Under the pieces are notes generated by a model. That model was not told the DNA's origin. It saw nothing but the letters and a program-made list of their open reading frames with translations, and searched no databases. The translations under genes were made by a program, and so were the position numbers. A DNA stretch of 64,000 nt from Iodidimonas nitroreducens. Its GTDB lineage: Bacteria; Pseudomonadota; Alphaproteobacteria; Sphingomonadales; Rhodothalassiaceae. Where the stretch lies: NCBI RefSeq assembly GCF_008579165.1, contig NZ_BKCN01000014.1, one strand, 5' to 3'. Positions 28,914-38,115 of the stretch are shown here, one piece after another. Each line of letters opens with the position of its first letter. Position 1 is the first letter of the stretch.

Positions 28914-30124
28914 TGGCCCAGCCTTATGATCCCATATCCGCGCCATCCATGATGGCCGATGATCCGGCAAAGCCGTTGGTTTTCAGCCTTTTATCCCATG
29001 CCGAATTCTGCAAGGCCCCTTGTGCCCATTTATTTGAAACCACGCCCAAATTGGGATTTTACGGCAGCAAAGCCTGGCATGATGTGGTGTTTGATCATGG
29101 GCTTTCGGAAGGGGGTGATGTTTCATGGCTGGTCGCCCATGAAGGGAAGCATGATGGCGACCCTGATCAGATGGGGGCGGTATGGGCGGCGATACCCTTC
29201 CAGGTGATACGCGGCGGCCCCCGGCAATGTTTTGCAAGGATTTTGCAATCCCCGGCGTCGTCTTATATGTCGGAATTCAGCCTGCTTGCGCGTGATGGGG
29301 CCTTATCGCAGGCGGTGTGCGATGGCATGATCTCAACCCTGAAAAAGATGATCGGGCCGGATATTTATCTGATCGAAAAGCTGCGCGGGGATGAGCCTGC
29401 TTTTCAGGGCTTGCGGCGGGCTTTTCAAAATGTCGGGCTGGTGATGCGGGAAAAATTTGTGTTTGCCAATTGGCGACATCCTATCCGTGGCCTGTCTTAT
29501 GAGGCTTATATGGCCAGCCGCAGCAAGAAACACCGCAAGAATATCCGCCGCTACACGAAAATGCTGAAAGATCACCCCGCACCGATGCGCTTTCAGCTGC
29601 TGTGTGGCGATGATCCTTCATTGCCTGCGATGTTTCAAGATTATCTCAAGGTCTATGATAAAAGCTGGAAACCCGATGAAGGCAGCCCTGATTTTGTCAC
29701 GGCTTTGGTGGAAATCGGGGCCGCTTCGGGGGCTTTGCGCCTTGGCTGCCTTTATCTTGATGATCAGCCGGTGGCCACTAAGCTTGCCTTTGTGAAAGAT
29801 GGCATTCTGGCGCAATATAAAACCGCCTATGATCCCGCCTTTGCCCATTTTGGTTTGGGCACGGTGATCAATCATCTGTTTTTCAGCGAAATTCTCGATG
29901 CGGAAAGGATCGAGGAACTGGATTTCGGCAATGGGGATGAGCCACATAAAAGCAAATGGGCCGATGAGCGGATCGAACGCTGCGGGTTGATTGCTTATGA
30001 TGATCGCCATCTGGCCGGTTTTTTATCCAATCGCCTGAATTGGCTATCGCAAAAAGCCAAATCCTTGCGGCTGCAATCGGCTGGCCATCGCAAAAATCCC
30101 GATCCGCAGACAGCCGATGAATGA
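28913..30124 (+). CDS. FemAB/GNAT-like acyltransferase
   Basis: A 403-residue protein of the FemAB/GNAT-like (Acetyltransf_6-like) type. The core segments SRSKKHRKNIRRYTKML, FQDYLKVYDKSWKP, RLGCLYLDDQPVATKLAF and the C-terminal ELDFGNGDEPHKSKWA match the shape of its relative at 34.0 kb. Expected to transfer an acyl or aminoacyl group to an amine of a polymer precursor; substrate unknown. It overlaps the upstream aminotransferase stop by one base and is followed after 12 bases by an asparagine-synthetase-like gene, which suggests a three-step pathway: amine made, acylated, then amide formed. Confidence 0.75.
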   Translation: MAQPYDPISAPSMMADDPAKPLVFSLLSHAEFCKAPCAHLFETTPKLGFYGSKAWHDVVFDHGLSEGGDVSWLVAHEGKHDGDPDQMGAVWAAIPFQVIRGGPRQCFARILQSPASSYMSEFSLLARDGALSQAVCDGMISTLKKMIGPDIYLIEKLRGDEPAFQGLRRAFQNVGLVMREKFVFANWRHPIRGLSYEAYMASRSKKHRKNIRRYTKMLKDHPAPMRFQLLCGDDPSLPAMFQDYLKVYDKSWKPDEGSPDFVTALVEIGAASGALRLGCLYLDDQPVATKLAFVKDGILAQYKTAYDPAFAHFGLGTVINHLFFSEILDAERIEELDFGNGDEPHKSKWADERIERCGLIAYDDRHLAGFLSNRLNWLSQKAKSLRLQSAGHRKNPDPQTADE

Positions 30125-30136
30125 AAGGCACAGGCT

Positions 30137-31918
30137 ATGAATGTTTTATCGGGTTCTCATGCGCTTCAGGGGCTTGGGGGTCTTCTAGCGCTTGATCATG
30201 ATGGGGCGGCTTTTGATCAGGCGCGCGCCGATGATTATAGCGTGGGGCTGGTGGGCTGGGTGATCTGGCCCGATCAAAAGCTTCAGGCCCGCGCCCGCGC
30301 CGAGGGAGAGGCCCGGGCTTTTCTTGAAGCCGTGCGGCAATATGGGGCGCAGGTTTTTCGCCATATGGAGGGGGCATTTGCCGCCTTTTTCCATGATCAT
30401 CGCGAAAACAGCACAAGCATCGCCATCGATCATGCCGGGCAATATCGCCTGTTCTGGATGCCCTATCGCGGTGGGTTTGTTTTTTCCAGCCGCCTATCGG
30501 TTCTGTCATCTCTGCCGGATTTTGCCGCCAATCTGCGCCCGGAAAGCCTGCATGATTATCTTTTTTTCTATACCACCTTATCGCCCAACAGCCTTTATGC
30601 CGGGGTTGAAAAGCTGCTGCCCGGCCATGCCATCCGCTTTCATCAGGGCCGTGCCGAACCCCAGCCATTTTGGCAGATGCCCTATGCCACAAGCCTTGCC
30701 GACCCATCGCCCCGGGGTTTGTCGGATTTGGCCCAAAAGCTGTATGATGGGCTTGATGGCGCGGTGGAGCGGTCTTTGGAAAGCGCCCGATCGCCCGATG
30801 TGGGCAGCTTTCTTAGCGGCGGGCTTGATAGCAGCACCATCACCGGATTGGCGGCGGCGCATCATCCGGGGTTTAAAAGCTTTACCATCCGATTTGATGA
30901 TCCGCGCTATGATGAAGGGCCTTATGCACGGCTTGCGGCACAGCGTTTTCACACCGATCATCATGAACGCCTGATTGAGCCCCATGAGGTGGTGGGGGTG
31001 ATGGATCAGATCGCAGCCTACACCGATGAGCCTTATGGCAATACGTCCGCCATTGCCGCCTATTATTGCGCCATTGCGGCCCGGGATGCGGGGGTGAAAG
31101 TGCTTTTGGCGGGGGATGGCGGGGATGAAATCTTTGCCGGCAATGAGCGCTATATCGATGTGCGGCGCTATGATGTTTATGGTAAAATCCCCGAACCTTT
31201 GCGGCGGTTTTTGCTTGATCCTTTGCTGGCCTCGAACCGGTTGGATCCGCTGCCCTTTCTGGGGAAGGCGCATCGCCTGATGAAGCGCTATCATCTGTCT
31301 TTGCCCCGGCGGATGTTTGCCGATTATCATCCCTTTCAGAATTTTTCCGCAGGCGATGTGGCGGGCCCGGCGCTTTATGATCATTTCAGCCGCGCCAATC
31401 CCCTCAAAAGCGCTGAATCCATCTATGAGGCGGGGCAATCTGGCGATCCGGTGCAAAGAATGATGGCGCTGGATCTGCATCTGACCATCGCCGATAATGA
31501 TCTGGTGAAGGTGAACAGCATGTGCGCCCTGGCGGGCATCGATGTGCGCTATCCGATGCTGGATCGGCCCTTGATGGAATTGGCGGCCAGCATCCCCATG
31601 GATGTGCTTTTGGCGGATGGGCGCTTGCGGGGCTTTTTCAAGCGCAGTTTTGCCGCGCTGTTGCCGACCGAGATCATCGAGAAGAAAAAGCACGGCTTTG
31701 GCCTGCCGTTTCAGGTCTGGGTTCTCGATCATCCCGATTTGGCGCACAAGCTTTTGGATACATTGGAAGATCTGCGCCAGCGTGGGCTGTTTACCGATCT
31801 TTATATCGATGCTTTGCAACATGCGGTGCGGGGCGGCGGGGCCCGCAATCTTTTGGGCAATGCCTGGGATGCCACCATGCTTGAATTATGGATGAAATCC
31901 CATCCCACGTCTTTTTAA
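30137..31918 (+). CDS. Asparagine-synthetase-like enzyme lacking the glutaminase cysteine
   Basis: A 593-residue protein of the AsnB fold. The ATP-pyrophosphatase loop SGGLDSS is at 227-233, with AGDGGDEIFAGNERY around 330-344 and ADNDLVKVNSMCALAGIDVRYP later, so carboxylate adenylation looks possible. The N-terminal glutaminase-like domain is present but begins MNVLSGS: residue 2 is Asn, not the nucleophile Cys. In this fold, loss of Cys2 is known from beta-lactam-synthetase-type enzymes that use an amine other than glutamine-derived ammonia. The start ATG 30137 has no in-frame alternative beginning MC nearby. Overlaps the convergent hydrolase gene by four bases. Confidence 0.82.
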   Translation: MNVLSGSHALQGLGGLLALDHDGAAFDQARADDYSVGLVGWVIWPDQKLQARARAEGEARAFLEAVRQYGAQVFRHMEGAFAAFFHDHRENSTSIAIDHAGQYRLFWMPYRGGFVFSSRLSVLSSLPDFAANLRPESLHDYLFFYTTLSPNSLYAGVEKLLPGHAIRFHQGRAEPQPFWQMPYATSLADPSPRGLSDLAQKLYDGLDGAVERSLESARSPDVGSFLSGGLDSSTITGLAAAHHPGFKSFTIRFDDPRYDEGPYARLAAQRFHTDHHERLIEPHEVVGVMDQIAAYTDEPYGNTSAIAAYYCAIAARDAGVKVLLAGDGGDEIFAGNERYIDVRRYDVYGKIPEPLRRFLLDPLLASNRLDPLPFLGKAHRLMKRYHLSLPRRMFADYHPFQNFSAGDVAGPALYDHFSRANPLKSAESIYEAGQSGDPVQRMMALDLHLTIADNDLVKVNSMCALAGIDVRYPMLDRPLMELAASIPMDVLLADGRLRGFFKRSFAALLPTEIIEKKKHGFGLPFQVWVLDHPDLAHKLLDTLEDLRQRGLFTDLYIDALQHAVRGGGARNLLGNAWDATMLELWMKSHPTSF

Positions 31919-32792
31919 GGCTTCATCCAGCCTTTGATATGGGCGATCAGATCATCCAGCGCGCCGGGCTCGGAAAAGGTGTGATCGCTTTGGGGCAGGT
32001 GAAGGCTGGTTAATTTTGGGCCCTTGATGGCGGATTGCCAAAGCTTCAGGCTTTCCGCCTCTTTTTCAAATTCCCGCGCCACCAGATCATGGCCACTTTT
32101 CACCAGCATGATCCGCCCACTGAAGGCGGCCAGCGCCCCCACAAGGCGTTCGGGCAGGGGTAAGTCATCTTGGGATTGATAGCCTGCCGAAGTGCCCATG
32201 AGCCCGCGCAGCTTTTTATAGAGAAGGGCGGGAAATTCGCCCAGATTGACCTGCCCTCGGATCAGCCGCGACCAGAAGTCCCGATGAAACAGGCGTTTGG
32301 CATAATAATGTTTGATCAGCGCGGTTTCATGGCTGCTTTCGGTACGCACCCATGGGTTCATCAAAATCAGACCGGAAATCCGCGCATCGCGATGGGCATG
32401 AAAGGCCGCCGCCGAGGCCCCATCGCACAAGCCGCATAAAACAACGGATTGCAAGGCGGGCTGATGATCAAAAAACCAATCGATGGCCAGATGAATATCG
32501 TCATCAAGGGCTTCGAATCCGGGATTTTCGCCTTCGCTATCGCCCATGCCACGGCAATCAAAGCGCAAAACCGGCACGCCATGATCGCTTAAATCCCGCG
32601 CCATCGTCACAAAAGAGCGATGCGCCCCCACCCGATATTGCGGCCCGCCCACCACGATGATCAGCCGATGGCGGATGGCGCATCGGGGGGGCGGTGGCTG
32701 ATGGCGATCAGGCGCTGGCCTTGGCACGCTAGGATATGGGCGCTTTCCCGCATGTGATGGGGGGTCTGTTTTGCGCTTTGCTGCCGGTTCAT
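31915..32792 (-). CDS. Hydrolase 1, exosortase A system-associated (frameshifted)
   Basis: Alpha/beta hydrolase of about 292 residues (TIGR03100-like). Segments RLIIVVGGPQYRVGAHRSF, RFDCRGMGDSEG, the nucleophile-elbow-like LCGLCDGASAA and the C-terminal LPQSDHTF (His) are typical; the elbow carries Cys rather than Ser at the nucleophile place. The true N terminus (MNRQQSAKQTPHHMRES) starts at ATG 32792, which overlaps the hydrolase 2 stop (ATGA). The frame then breaks at the seven-G run 32685-32691. One more G in the run joins HRPP to the RHRLIIVVGG frame. An alternative long frame upstream is non-homologous and overlaps hydrolase 2. Confidence 0.82.
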
Positions 32793-33622
32793 GGCGATGC
32801 CGCCTCGAAAGCGGTGATGATCTGATCCACCAATAGGGGCGCGCCATCGGGTTCGGTCTGCGCCCAAACGGCCTCTTCGCGCGCATGGGAAAAATGCAGA
32901 TTGGGGCCCTGCCAGCTTTCGGGAATACGCGCCAGGCTAAGGCTTTCATCGATGGGCTGCAATCCGGTTTCAATCCAGCAGATGGGCAGATCGGGCGGCG
33001 GTGGCAGGGCTTCAAGGGATTGCCCGCACAGGCTTTTGGCCAAAGCGGGGGCGAGATCATAGCCCCCCACCCGCACCGGGATGTGTTGTTCTAAAAGCCG
33101 GGATTTGAGGGCGGCCGTGGTTTCCCGTTCGCCCTGAGCCATGGCTTGAGCCACCCTTATGCGCAAAAACCGGGTAAGGAAGGGATCACCCGCCACAACC
33201 GGCTGAACCAGCAGCAGGCCTGCGGGTGTGAAACCCTGCTTTTGCAAGGCTGCAGCGAGCAAAAGCGCCCCGTTGCGGATGCCACACAGCCATAAAGGGG
33301 TGCCAAGGGCCGCCATATCGCGGATCATCATCCGCAGATCATCAAGCCATATCGACCAATCGGCATCGATAAATCGGCCCGCACTATCGCCGGTGCCATA
33401 AAGATCAAAAATCCGGGCGTGCACGCCCTTTTTAGCAAGGGCAGAGGCGAGCCCCCGCATCATCAGGCGGCTGCGGTTCATTTCTTCGGCAAAAGGCGGG
33501 ATGATCAAAAGCCGGGCCCGGGGTGCAAGATCTGCGGGCTGGCAATCAAGGCAGAAAAGCGGCCCCGATGGACCATCGAGGAAAAAAACATCCAAACTAT
33601 GATCGGGGTTTTTCCGGGCCAT
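32789..33622 (-). CDS. Hydrolase 2, exosortase A system-associated
   Basis: A 277-residue alpha/beta-hydrolase-fold protein (TIGR03101-like). IPPFAEEMNRSRLMM and FDLYGTGDSAGRF are characteristic of the exosortase-associated group. The position of the usual G-x-S-x-G elbow reads GIRNGALLLA, so a classical Ser nucleophile is not seen. ATG 33622 follows the acyl carrier protein stop by ten bases; the TTG at 33658 would overlap that gene. Operon ACP-hydrolase 2-hydrolase 1, suggesting action on an acyl- or ACP-linked intermediate. Confidence 0.82.
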   Translation of the reverse strand: MARKNPDHSLDVFFLDGPSGPLFCLDCQPADLAPRARLLIIPPFAEEMNRSRLMMRGLASALAKKGVHARIFDLYGTGDSAGRFIDADWSIWLDDLRMMIRDMAALGTPLWLCGIRNGALLLAAALQKQGFTPAGLLLVQPVVAGDPFLTRFLRIRVAQAMAQGERETTAALKSRLLEQHIPVRVGGYDLAPALAKSLCGQSLEALPPPPDLPICWIETGLQPIDESLSLARIPESWQGPNLHFSHAREEAVWAQTEPDGAPLLVDQIITAFEAASP

Positions 33623-33632
33623 CGGGTCTGGA

Positions 33633-33884
33633 TCAGGCGGCCAGCTTGTGATCGACAAAATCGCTCAGGCTGCCGACAGTTTCAAAAACGCTGCCATTGA
33701 TTTCATCATCTTCAAACAGAATATCGAATTGGTCTTCGATGGCTGCCACCACAGTGACCACCGCCATGGAATCGAATTCCGGGATATCGCCCATCAGCGG
33801 GCTTTCGGGGCCTAAAGATTGGCCGCGTTTACCAAGTCCCAATGTGGATGTGAGAATGTCCACGATGGCCTGTGTCGTTCCCAT
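33633..33884 (-). CDS. Acyl carrier protein (exosortase A-associated)
   Basis: An acidic 83-residue acyl carrier protein. The 4'-phosphopantetheine attachment site is Ser 39 in EFDSMAVVTVV, the D-S-(M/L) motif of the family. Length and acidity fit. ATG 33884 has GGAG at proper distance upstream; a TTG further upstream is less likely. First gene of the minus-strand operon with hydrolases 2 and 1, divergent from the FemAB/GNAT, acyl ligase and decarboxylase genes. Probably carries the acyl group loaded by the acyl ligase at 35.2 kb. Confidence 0.85.
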   Translation of the reverse strand: MGTTQAIVDILTSTLGLGKRGQSLGPESPLMGDIPEFDSMAVVTVVAAIEDQFDILFEDDEINGSVFETVGSLSDFVDHKLAA

Positions 33885-34040
33885 ATGCCCGGCTCCGTGA
33901 TTATGCAAAGGATGATCTTGACGATACTAAGGATGTGGTAGCTTGGCTTTAAGAAATTGTCTAGATAACACTATAGACTGGTGAAACAAGATTGGCTTTG
34001 GCCGTAAAACACCAGAACCAAAGTGCGATGAAGGGGGCTT

Positions 34041-35168
34041 TTGTTGAAATTAAGGGTTTATCGCACATTGAGCGACTTGCCCCAAAGCTATGTGGCGCTG
34101 TTTCAAAAGGCGGGCAGGCATTGTGTTTTCCAAAGCCTGTGGTGGTATGAATGTTTGCTGGCCGAAACCACCGATCCCGGCGATCAGATCATCATCTATG
34201 GGGTGGAAGAGAGCGATCCCCCCCATCAGGCGCGGGCTATTCTGGTGGCACGCACCCAAAAAGGCGGATTTTTATCTGGGCTGAAGCCGCGCCGATTGGC
34301 GGCCTTTTCCAATTTCTACACGATCAGGGCCGGGCCGGTTCTGGATCCCGCCTTTCCTGATAACCGCGAAGTTTTGCAGGTTTTGGCTGCTGGATTGCTG
34401 GCGGAGCGCCCGGCCTGGGATATGATAGCCTTCGATTATCTGGATGGCGAAAGCCAGGCTTTCAAAGATATTTATGCGGCTTTTGAGGCCCATGGTGCCC
34501 GGCTCAGCGCTTTTGCCCGAACCGATGTGTGGTATGAAGAGATCAAGACCCAAGGTTTTGCCCCCTATCTGGAAAAGCGCAGCGGCCTCATTCGCAAAAC
34601 ATTGGCCTGGAAAAACCGCAAGCTCGATCGCGATCCCGCCTTTCAACATCGGCTGAGCACCGGGCCTGAAGGCTTGGATGAAGCGATTGCCGCTTATGAA
34701 AAGGTTTATGCCCAAAGCTGGAAGGAGCCGGAATTTTATCCCGGTTTCATCCCTGCTTTGATCCGCAGGGCAGCCCAGCATCGGGCTTTGTATCTGGGGA
34801 CTATTTTTTATGGGGATGAGCCTTTGGCCACGCAATTGAGCCTGAAATCAGGGGATATATTGTTTCAATATAAAATGGCCTATGATGACAGCGCCACGAA
34901 AGCCCCGGCCTTGCGCAATCTGTCATTGGGGGCGCTGACCATTTTTCGGCTGCTCAATCATGTGCTTGATCATGATCATGAAGTGCGGGCGTTTGATTTC
35001 GGGATCGGCGATGAAGCCTATAAAGCGGGATGGTGCAGCCAACGCCGGTCTTTATACGGAATGCGGGTCTATCATGGGGCCAGCCTTTATGGGCGCATCA
35101 GCTATCGGGCCATGCGCCTGCGGGGATGGTTGAGCCGCTTGCGACGCCAGATGATGGGCGGATCATAG
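34041..35168 (+). CDS. FemAB/GNAT-like acyltransferase
   Basis: A 375-residue FemAB/GNAT-like protein, a relative of the gene at 28.9 kb. Shared segments are the middle KTLAWKNRKLDRDPAF basic stretch, YEKVYAQSWKEPEF, RALYLGTIFYGDEPLATQL and the C-terminal RAFDFGIGDEAYKAGW. Starts with TTG (34041 or 34044) after an AAGGGGG ribosome site; an ATG at 34028 is in another frame. Divergent from the ACP operon and 78 bases ahead of the acyl ligase. It could use the ACP-bound acyl group made by these neighbours; that is inference. Confidence 0.75.
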   Translation: MLKLRVYRTLSDLPQSYVALFQKAGRHCVFQSLWWYECLLAETTDPGDQIIIYGVEESDPPHQARAILVARTQKGGFLSGLKPRRLAAFSNFYTIRAGPVLDPAFPDNREVLQVLAAGLLAERPAWDMIAFDYLDGESQAFKDIYAAFEAHGARLSAFARTDVWYEEIKTQGFAPYLEKRSGLIRKTLAWKNRKLDRDPAFQHRLSTGPEGLDEAIAAYEKVYAQSWKEPEFYPGFIPALIRRAAQHRALYLGTIFYGDEPLATQLSLKSGDILFQYKMAYDDSATKAPALRNLSLGALTIFRLLNHVLDHDHEVRAFDFGIGDEAYKAGWCSQRRSLYGMRVYHGASLYGRISYRAMRLRGWLSRLRRQMMGGS

Positions 35169-35246
35169 ATCACATGCCCATGGCCCTTGTTCTATAGGGG
35201 CGATCAGATACAATTTTGGTTCAGGTGGAAAAGGGGACAGGGGACA

Positions 35247-36854
35247 ATGAACGTGAACCGATATCTCCATGATCTTGTGCTGAACAAGACCGGCGAGAGC
35301 GCATCGGCGATGGCCCTGGGCAGCGGCTCGGCCATGCTTTCCTATGCGGATGTGCAGCATGAAATCAGCCGGATGGCCGCCGGGCTTCATGCCTTGGGCG
35401 TGCAGCGCTTTGATCGGGTGGTGGTGTATCTTGATAAGCGGATCGAAACGATCACCGCTTTTTGGGGGATCAGCCGGCTGGGGGGTATTTTCGTGCCCGC
35501 CAATCCGGTTTTGAAGCCGCCGCAGATCGAACATATCATCGCCGACAGCACGGCACGGGTCCTGATTTCAAGCCGCAGCCGGATCGCCGCACTTGGCGAT
35601 GTCCTTGCCCGATCCTCACTTGATTTCGTGATCAGCATCGATGGTTTTGCTGATCATGATGATGGCAATGAGGCGGGAAAGACTGCGCCGCGTTTTTTGG
35701 CCCTTGATGATCTGCTGGCGTCGGGCCGGGGCCTGCCTGCGGGGCCTGCCTGCGATCAGGATGTGGCGGCGATTTTTTATACATCGGGCAGCACCGGGCG
35801 GCCAAAGGGCGTGGTGTTGTCCCATCGCAATCTGGTGGCGGGGGCTGAAAGCGTGGCCCAATATCTGGGCAATCACCAAGGGGATCGCATCCTGTCGCTT
35901 TTGCCCCTGAGCTTTGATGCGGGCTTCAGCCAATTGACCACGGCTTTTCATGCCGGGGCGGCTGTGTATCTGCATAATTATCTGATGGCGCGGGATGTTC
36001 CGGCGCTTTGTGCCCGTCATAGCATCACCGGGCTTACCTGTGTGCCGCCCTTGTGGATGCAGCTTTTGGCCGCGAACTGGACGGATGAGGCCTGCTCATC
36101 CCTGCGCTATTTCGCCAATACCGGCGGGCGGATGCCCCATGATGTGTTAAAGCAATTGCGCGCCCTGTTTCCGCAAGCCACCCCCTATTTGATGTATGGG
36201 CTGACGGAAGCTTTTCGCTCCACCTATCTTGATCCTTTGGAAGTGGATAAACGCCCCGATTCCATCGGCAAAGCCATTCCCAATGCCGAAATTCTGGTGG
36301 TGAAGGGGGATGGCAGCCTTGCCAAACCCGGCGAGGAGGGGGAATTGGTGCATCGGGGGCCTTTGGTGGCTTTGGGTTACTGGAATGACAGCGAGCGCAC
36401 GGCTCAGCGCTTTCGGCCCGTGCCGGGGCAGCCAGAGCAGATCAGGGTGCCGGAACTGGCCGTGTGGTCGGGGGATATGGTGCGTATGGATGAAGAAGGC
36501 TATCTTTATTTCATCGGTCGCACGGATGAGATGATCAAAACATCGGGCTATCGAGTCAGCCCCACGGAAGTGGAAGAGGCGCTGTTTGAAAGCGGCCTCG
36601 TGCGCGAGGTGGCGGCCTTTGGCATCCCTCATGAGCAATTGGGACAGGCCATCATTGCCATGATCGTGCCGCGCGATGAAGCCGATTTCGCGCTCGATGA
36701 TCTGGTGGCGTTCTGCCGCAGCCTTATGCCCGCCTATATGGTGCCCCAGCGCTTTGAGCTCAATAGCGCATTGCCCCGCTCCCCCAATGGCAAGATTGAT
36801 CGCAAGGCGCTTCATGCGCGCCTTCTGGAACTATCCAATCAGGTGACATCATGA
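35247..36854 (+). CDS. Acyl-CoA/ACP ligase (AMP-forming), exosortase A-associated
   Basis: A 535-residue ANL-superfamily enzyme (TIGR03098-like) that activates a carboxylic acid as acyl-AMP and transfers it to a thiol, either CoA or the nearby acyl carrier protein. The P-loop IFYTSGSTGRPKGVV lies near residue 178, the core A-region PYLMYGLTEAFRSTY in the middle, the hinge region YFIGRTDEMIKTSGYRVSP near 430, and the catalytic Lys in PNGKIDRKAL near the end. ATG 35247 was chosen because a purine-rich GGGGACAGGGG precedes it; the longer frame to 35187 is not family sequence. ATGA overlap with the decarboxylase. Confidence 0.88.
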   Translation: MNVNRYLHDLVLNKTGESASAMALGSGSAMLSYADVQHEISRMAAGLHALGVQRFDRVVVYLDKRIETITAFWGISRLGGIFVPANPVLKPPQIEHIIADSTARVLISSRSRIAALGDVLARSSLDFVISIDGFADHDDGNEAGKTAPRFLALDDLLASGRGLPAGPACDQDVAAIFYTSGSTGRPKGVVLSHRNLVAGAESVAQYLGNHQGDRILSLLPLSFDAGFSQLTTAFHAGAAVYLHNYLMARDVPALCARHSITGLTCVPPLWMQLLAANWTDEACSSLRYFANTGGRMPHDVLKQLRALFPQATPYLMYGLTEAFRSTYLDPLEVDKRPDSIGKAIPNAEILVVKGDGSLAKPGEEGELVHRGPLVALGYWNDSERTAQRFRPVPGQPEQIRVPELAVWSGDMVRMDEEGYLYFIGRTDEMIKTSGYRVSPTEVEEALFESGLVREVAAFGIPHEQLGQAIIAMIVPRDEADFALDDLVAFCRSLMPAYMVPQRFELNSALPRSPNGKIDRKALHARLLELSNQVTS

Positions 36855-38092
36855 CCGATGAACTGTTGCACAAGGATCACCCCGCCTTTGCCGATTGGCA
36901 GTGCCGGGATGGCGAGCTTTTGATCGGTGGCCAGCCGGTTGGCCTTTTGGCGGCGCGGCTGGGGCAAACGCCTTTTTATGCCTATGATCGGGAAAAAATC
37001 AGCCGCCGCGTGGCGGATCTGCGGGCGGCTTTGCCGCCTTCCGTGCGCCTTCATTATGCGATCAAGGCCAATCCTATGCCCGCTGTGGTGCAGCATTTTG
37101 CAGGGCTTGTGGATGGGTTTGATGTGGCGTCCGCCAATGAGCTTGATCTCGCCCTCGATACCCCCATGAAGGCCGATCATATCAGCTTTGCAGGCCCCGC
37201 CAAAAGCGATGCCGAACTGGTGCGGGCGATTGCCGGTGGGATCACCATCGAGCTAGAATCCGAACAGGAAATGATCCGCACTGTGAAAGCGGGGGGGCTT
37301 TTGGGGATCACGCCACGGGTGGCGGTGCGGGTCAATCCCGATTTCAAATTGCGCGGTTCGGGGATGCATATGGGCGGCGGCGCCAGCCAATTTGGCATTG
37401 ATGCCGAAGCGGTGCCTGATCTGTTGCGGGCCATGGGCGATCTTGGGCTGTCTTTCCAGGGCTTTCATATTTTTGGCGGATCGCAAAATCTCAATGCCGA
37501 GGCCATCGCCGATGCCGAAGATCAGATCGCCGATCTGGCCATTCGATTGGCTGATCATGCGCCCTCAGCGGTGCGGCATCTCAATATCGGGGGCGGCTTC
37601 GGTATTCCCTATTTCCCCAAGGATCGCCCCCTTGATCTGGGGCATGTGGGGGCCCGCCTGCAGGGCACGGCGGATAAGCTGCAAAAGGCTTTGCCCGATG
37701 CCGCCCTCATCGTGGAACTGGGGCGCTATCTGGTGGGGGAAGCCGGGGTTTATGTGTGCAAGGTGATCGATCGCAAAGTTTCGCGCGGGCAGGTGTTTCT
37801 GGTCACCGATGGCGGCTTACATCATCAGCTTTCGGCCACCGGCAATTTTGGCCAGGGGATCAGGCGGAATTATCCCGTGGCGATTGCCAGCCGCTTTGAT
37901 ACGCCAGCGGCGGAAACCGCCAGCATAGTAGGGTGTTTATGCACACCGATTGATCTTCTGGCCGATAAAATTGCGGTGCCCATGGCCGATGTGGGGGATC
38001 TGGTGGCGATTTTCCAATCCGGTGCCTATGGCCGCAGTGCCAGCCCCTCGGCATTCCTCAGCCACCCGGAAGCCCGGGAAGCGTTGATATGA
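36851..38092 (+). CDS. PLP-dependent decarboxylase, exosortase A-associated
   Basis: A 413-residue fold-type III PLP decarboxylase (TIGR03099-like, related to diaminopimelate and ornithine decarboxylases). The PLP lysine is K72 in HYAIKANP. GGGFGIPYF is the glycine loop that binds the phosphate. The C-terminal CLCTPIDLLAD (about 360) supplies the active-site Cys region, and GAYGRSASPSAFLSHP is near the end. It should decarboxylate an amino acid, giving an amine or amino-acyl product. Coupled to the acyl ligase by ATGA overlap. Substrate not predicted. Confidence 0.88.
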   Translation: MTDELLHKDHPAFADWQCRDGELLIGGQPVGLLAARLGQTPFYAYDREKISRRVADLRAALPPSVRLHYAIKANPMPAVVQHFAGLVDGFDVASANELDLALDTPMKADHISFAGPAKSDAELVRAIAGGITIELESEQEMIRTVKAGGLLGITPRVAVRVNPDFKLRGSGMHMGGGASQFGIDAEAVPDLLRAMGDLGLSFQGFHIFGGSQNLNAEAIADAEDQIADLAIRLADHAPSAVRHLNIGGGFGIPYFPKDRPLDLGHVGARLQGTADKLQKALPDAALIVELGRYLVGEAGVYVCKVIDRKVSRGQVFLVTDGGLHHQLSATGNFGQGIRRNYPVAIASRFDTPAAETASIVGCLCTPIDLLADKIAVPMADVGDLVAIFQSGAYGRSASPSAFLSHPEAREALI

Positions 38093-38115
38093 TCATATTT
38101 TGAATAATCGGGCGT

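Noticed and set aside
30578..31822. A 414-codon open frame on the minus strand opposite the AsnB-like gene
   Set aside because: It is a shadow frame. The plus-strand protein has strong family motifs, and such long antisense frames recur throughout because preferred codons read open on both strands.
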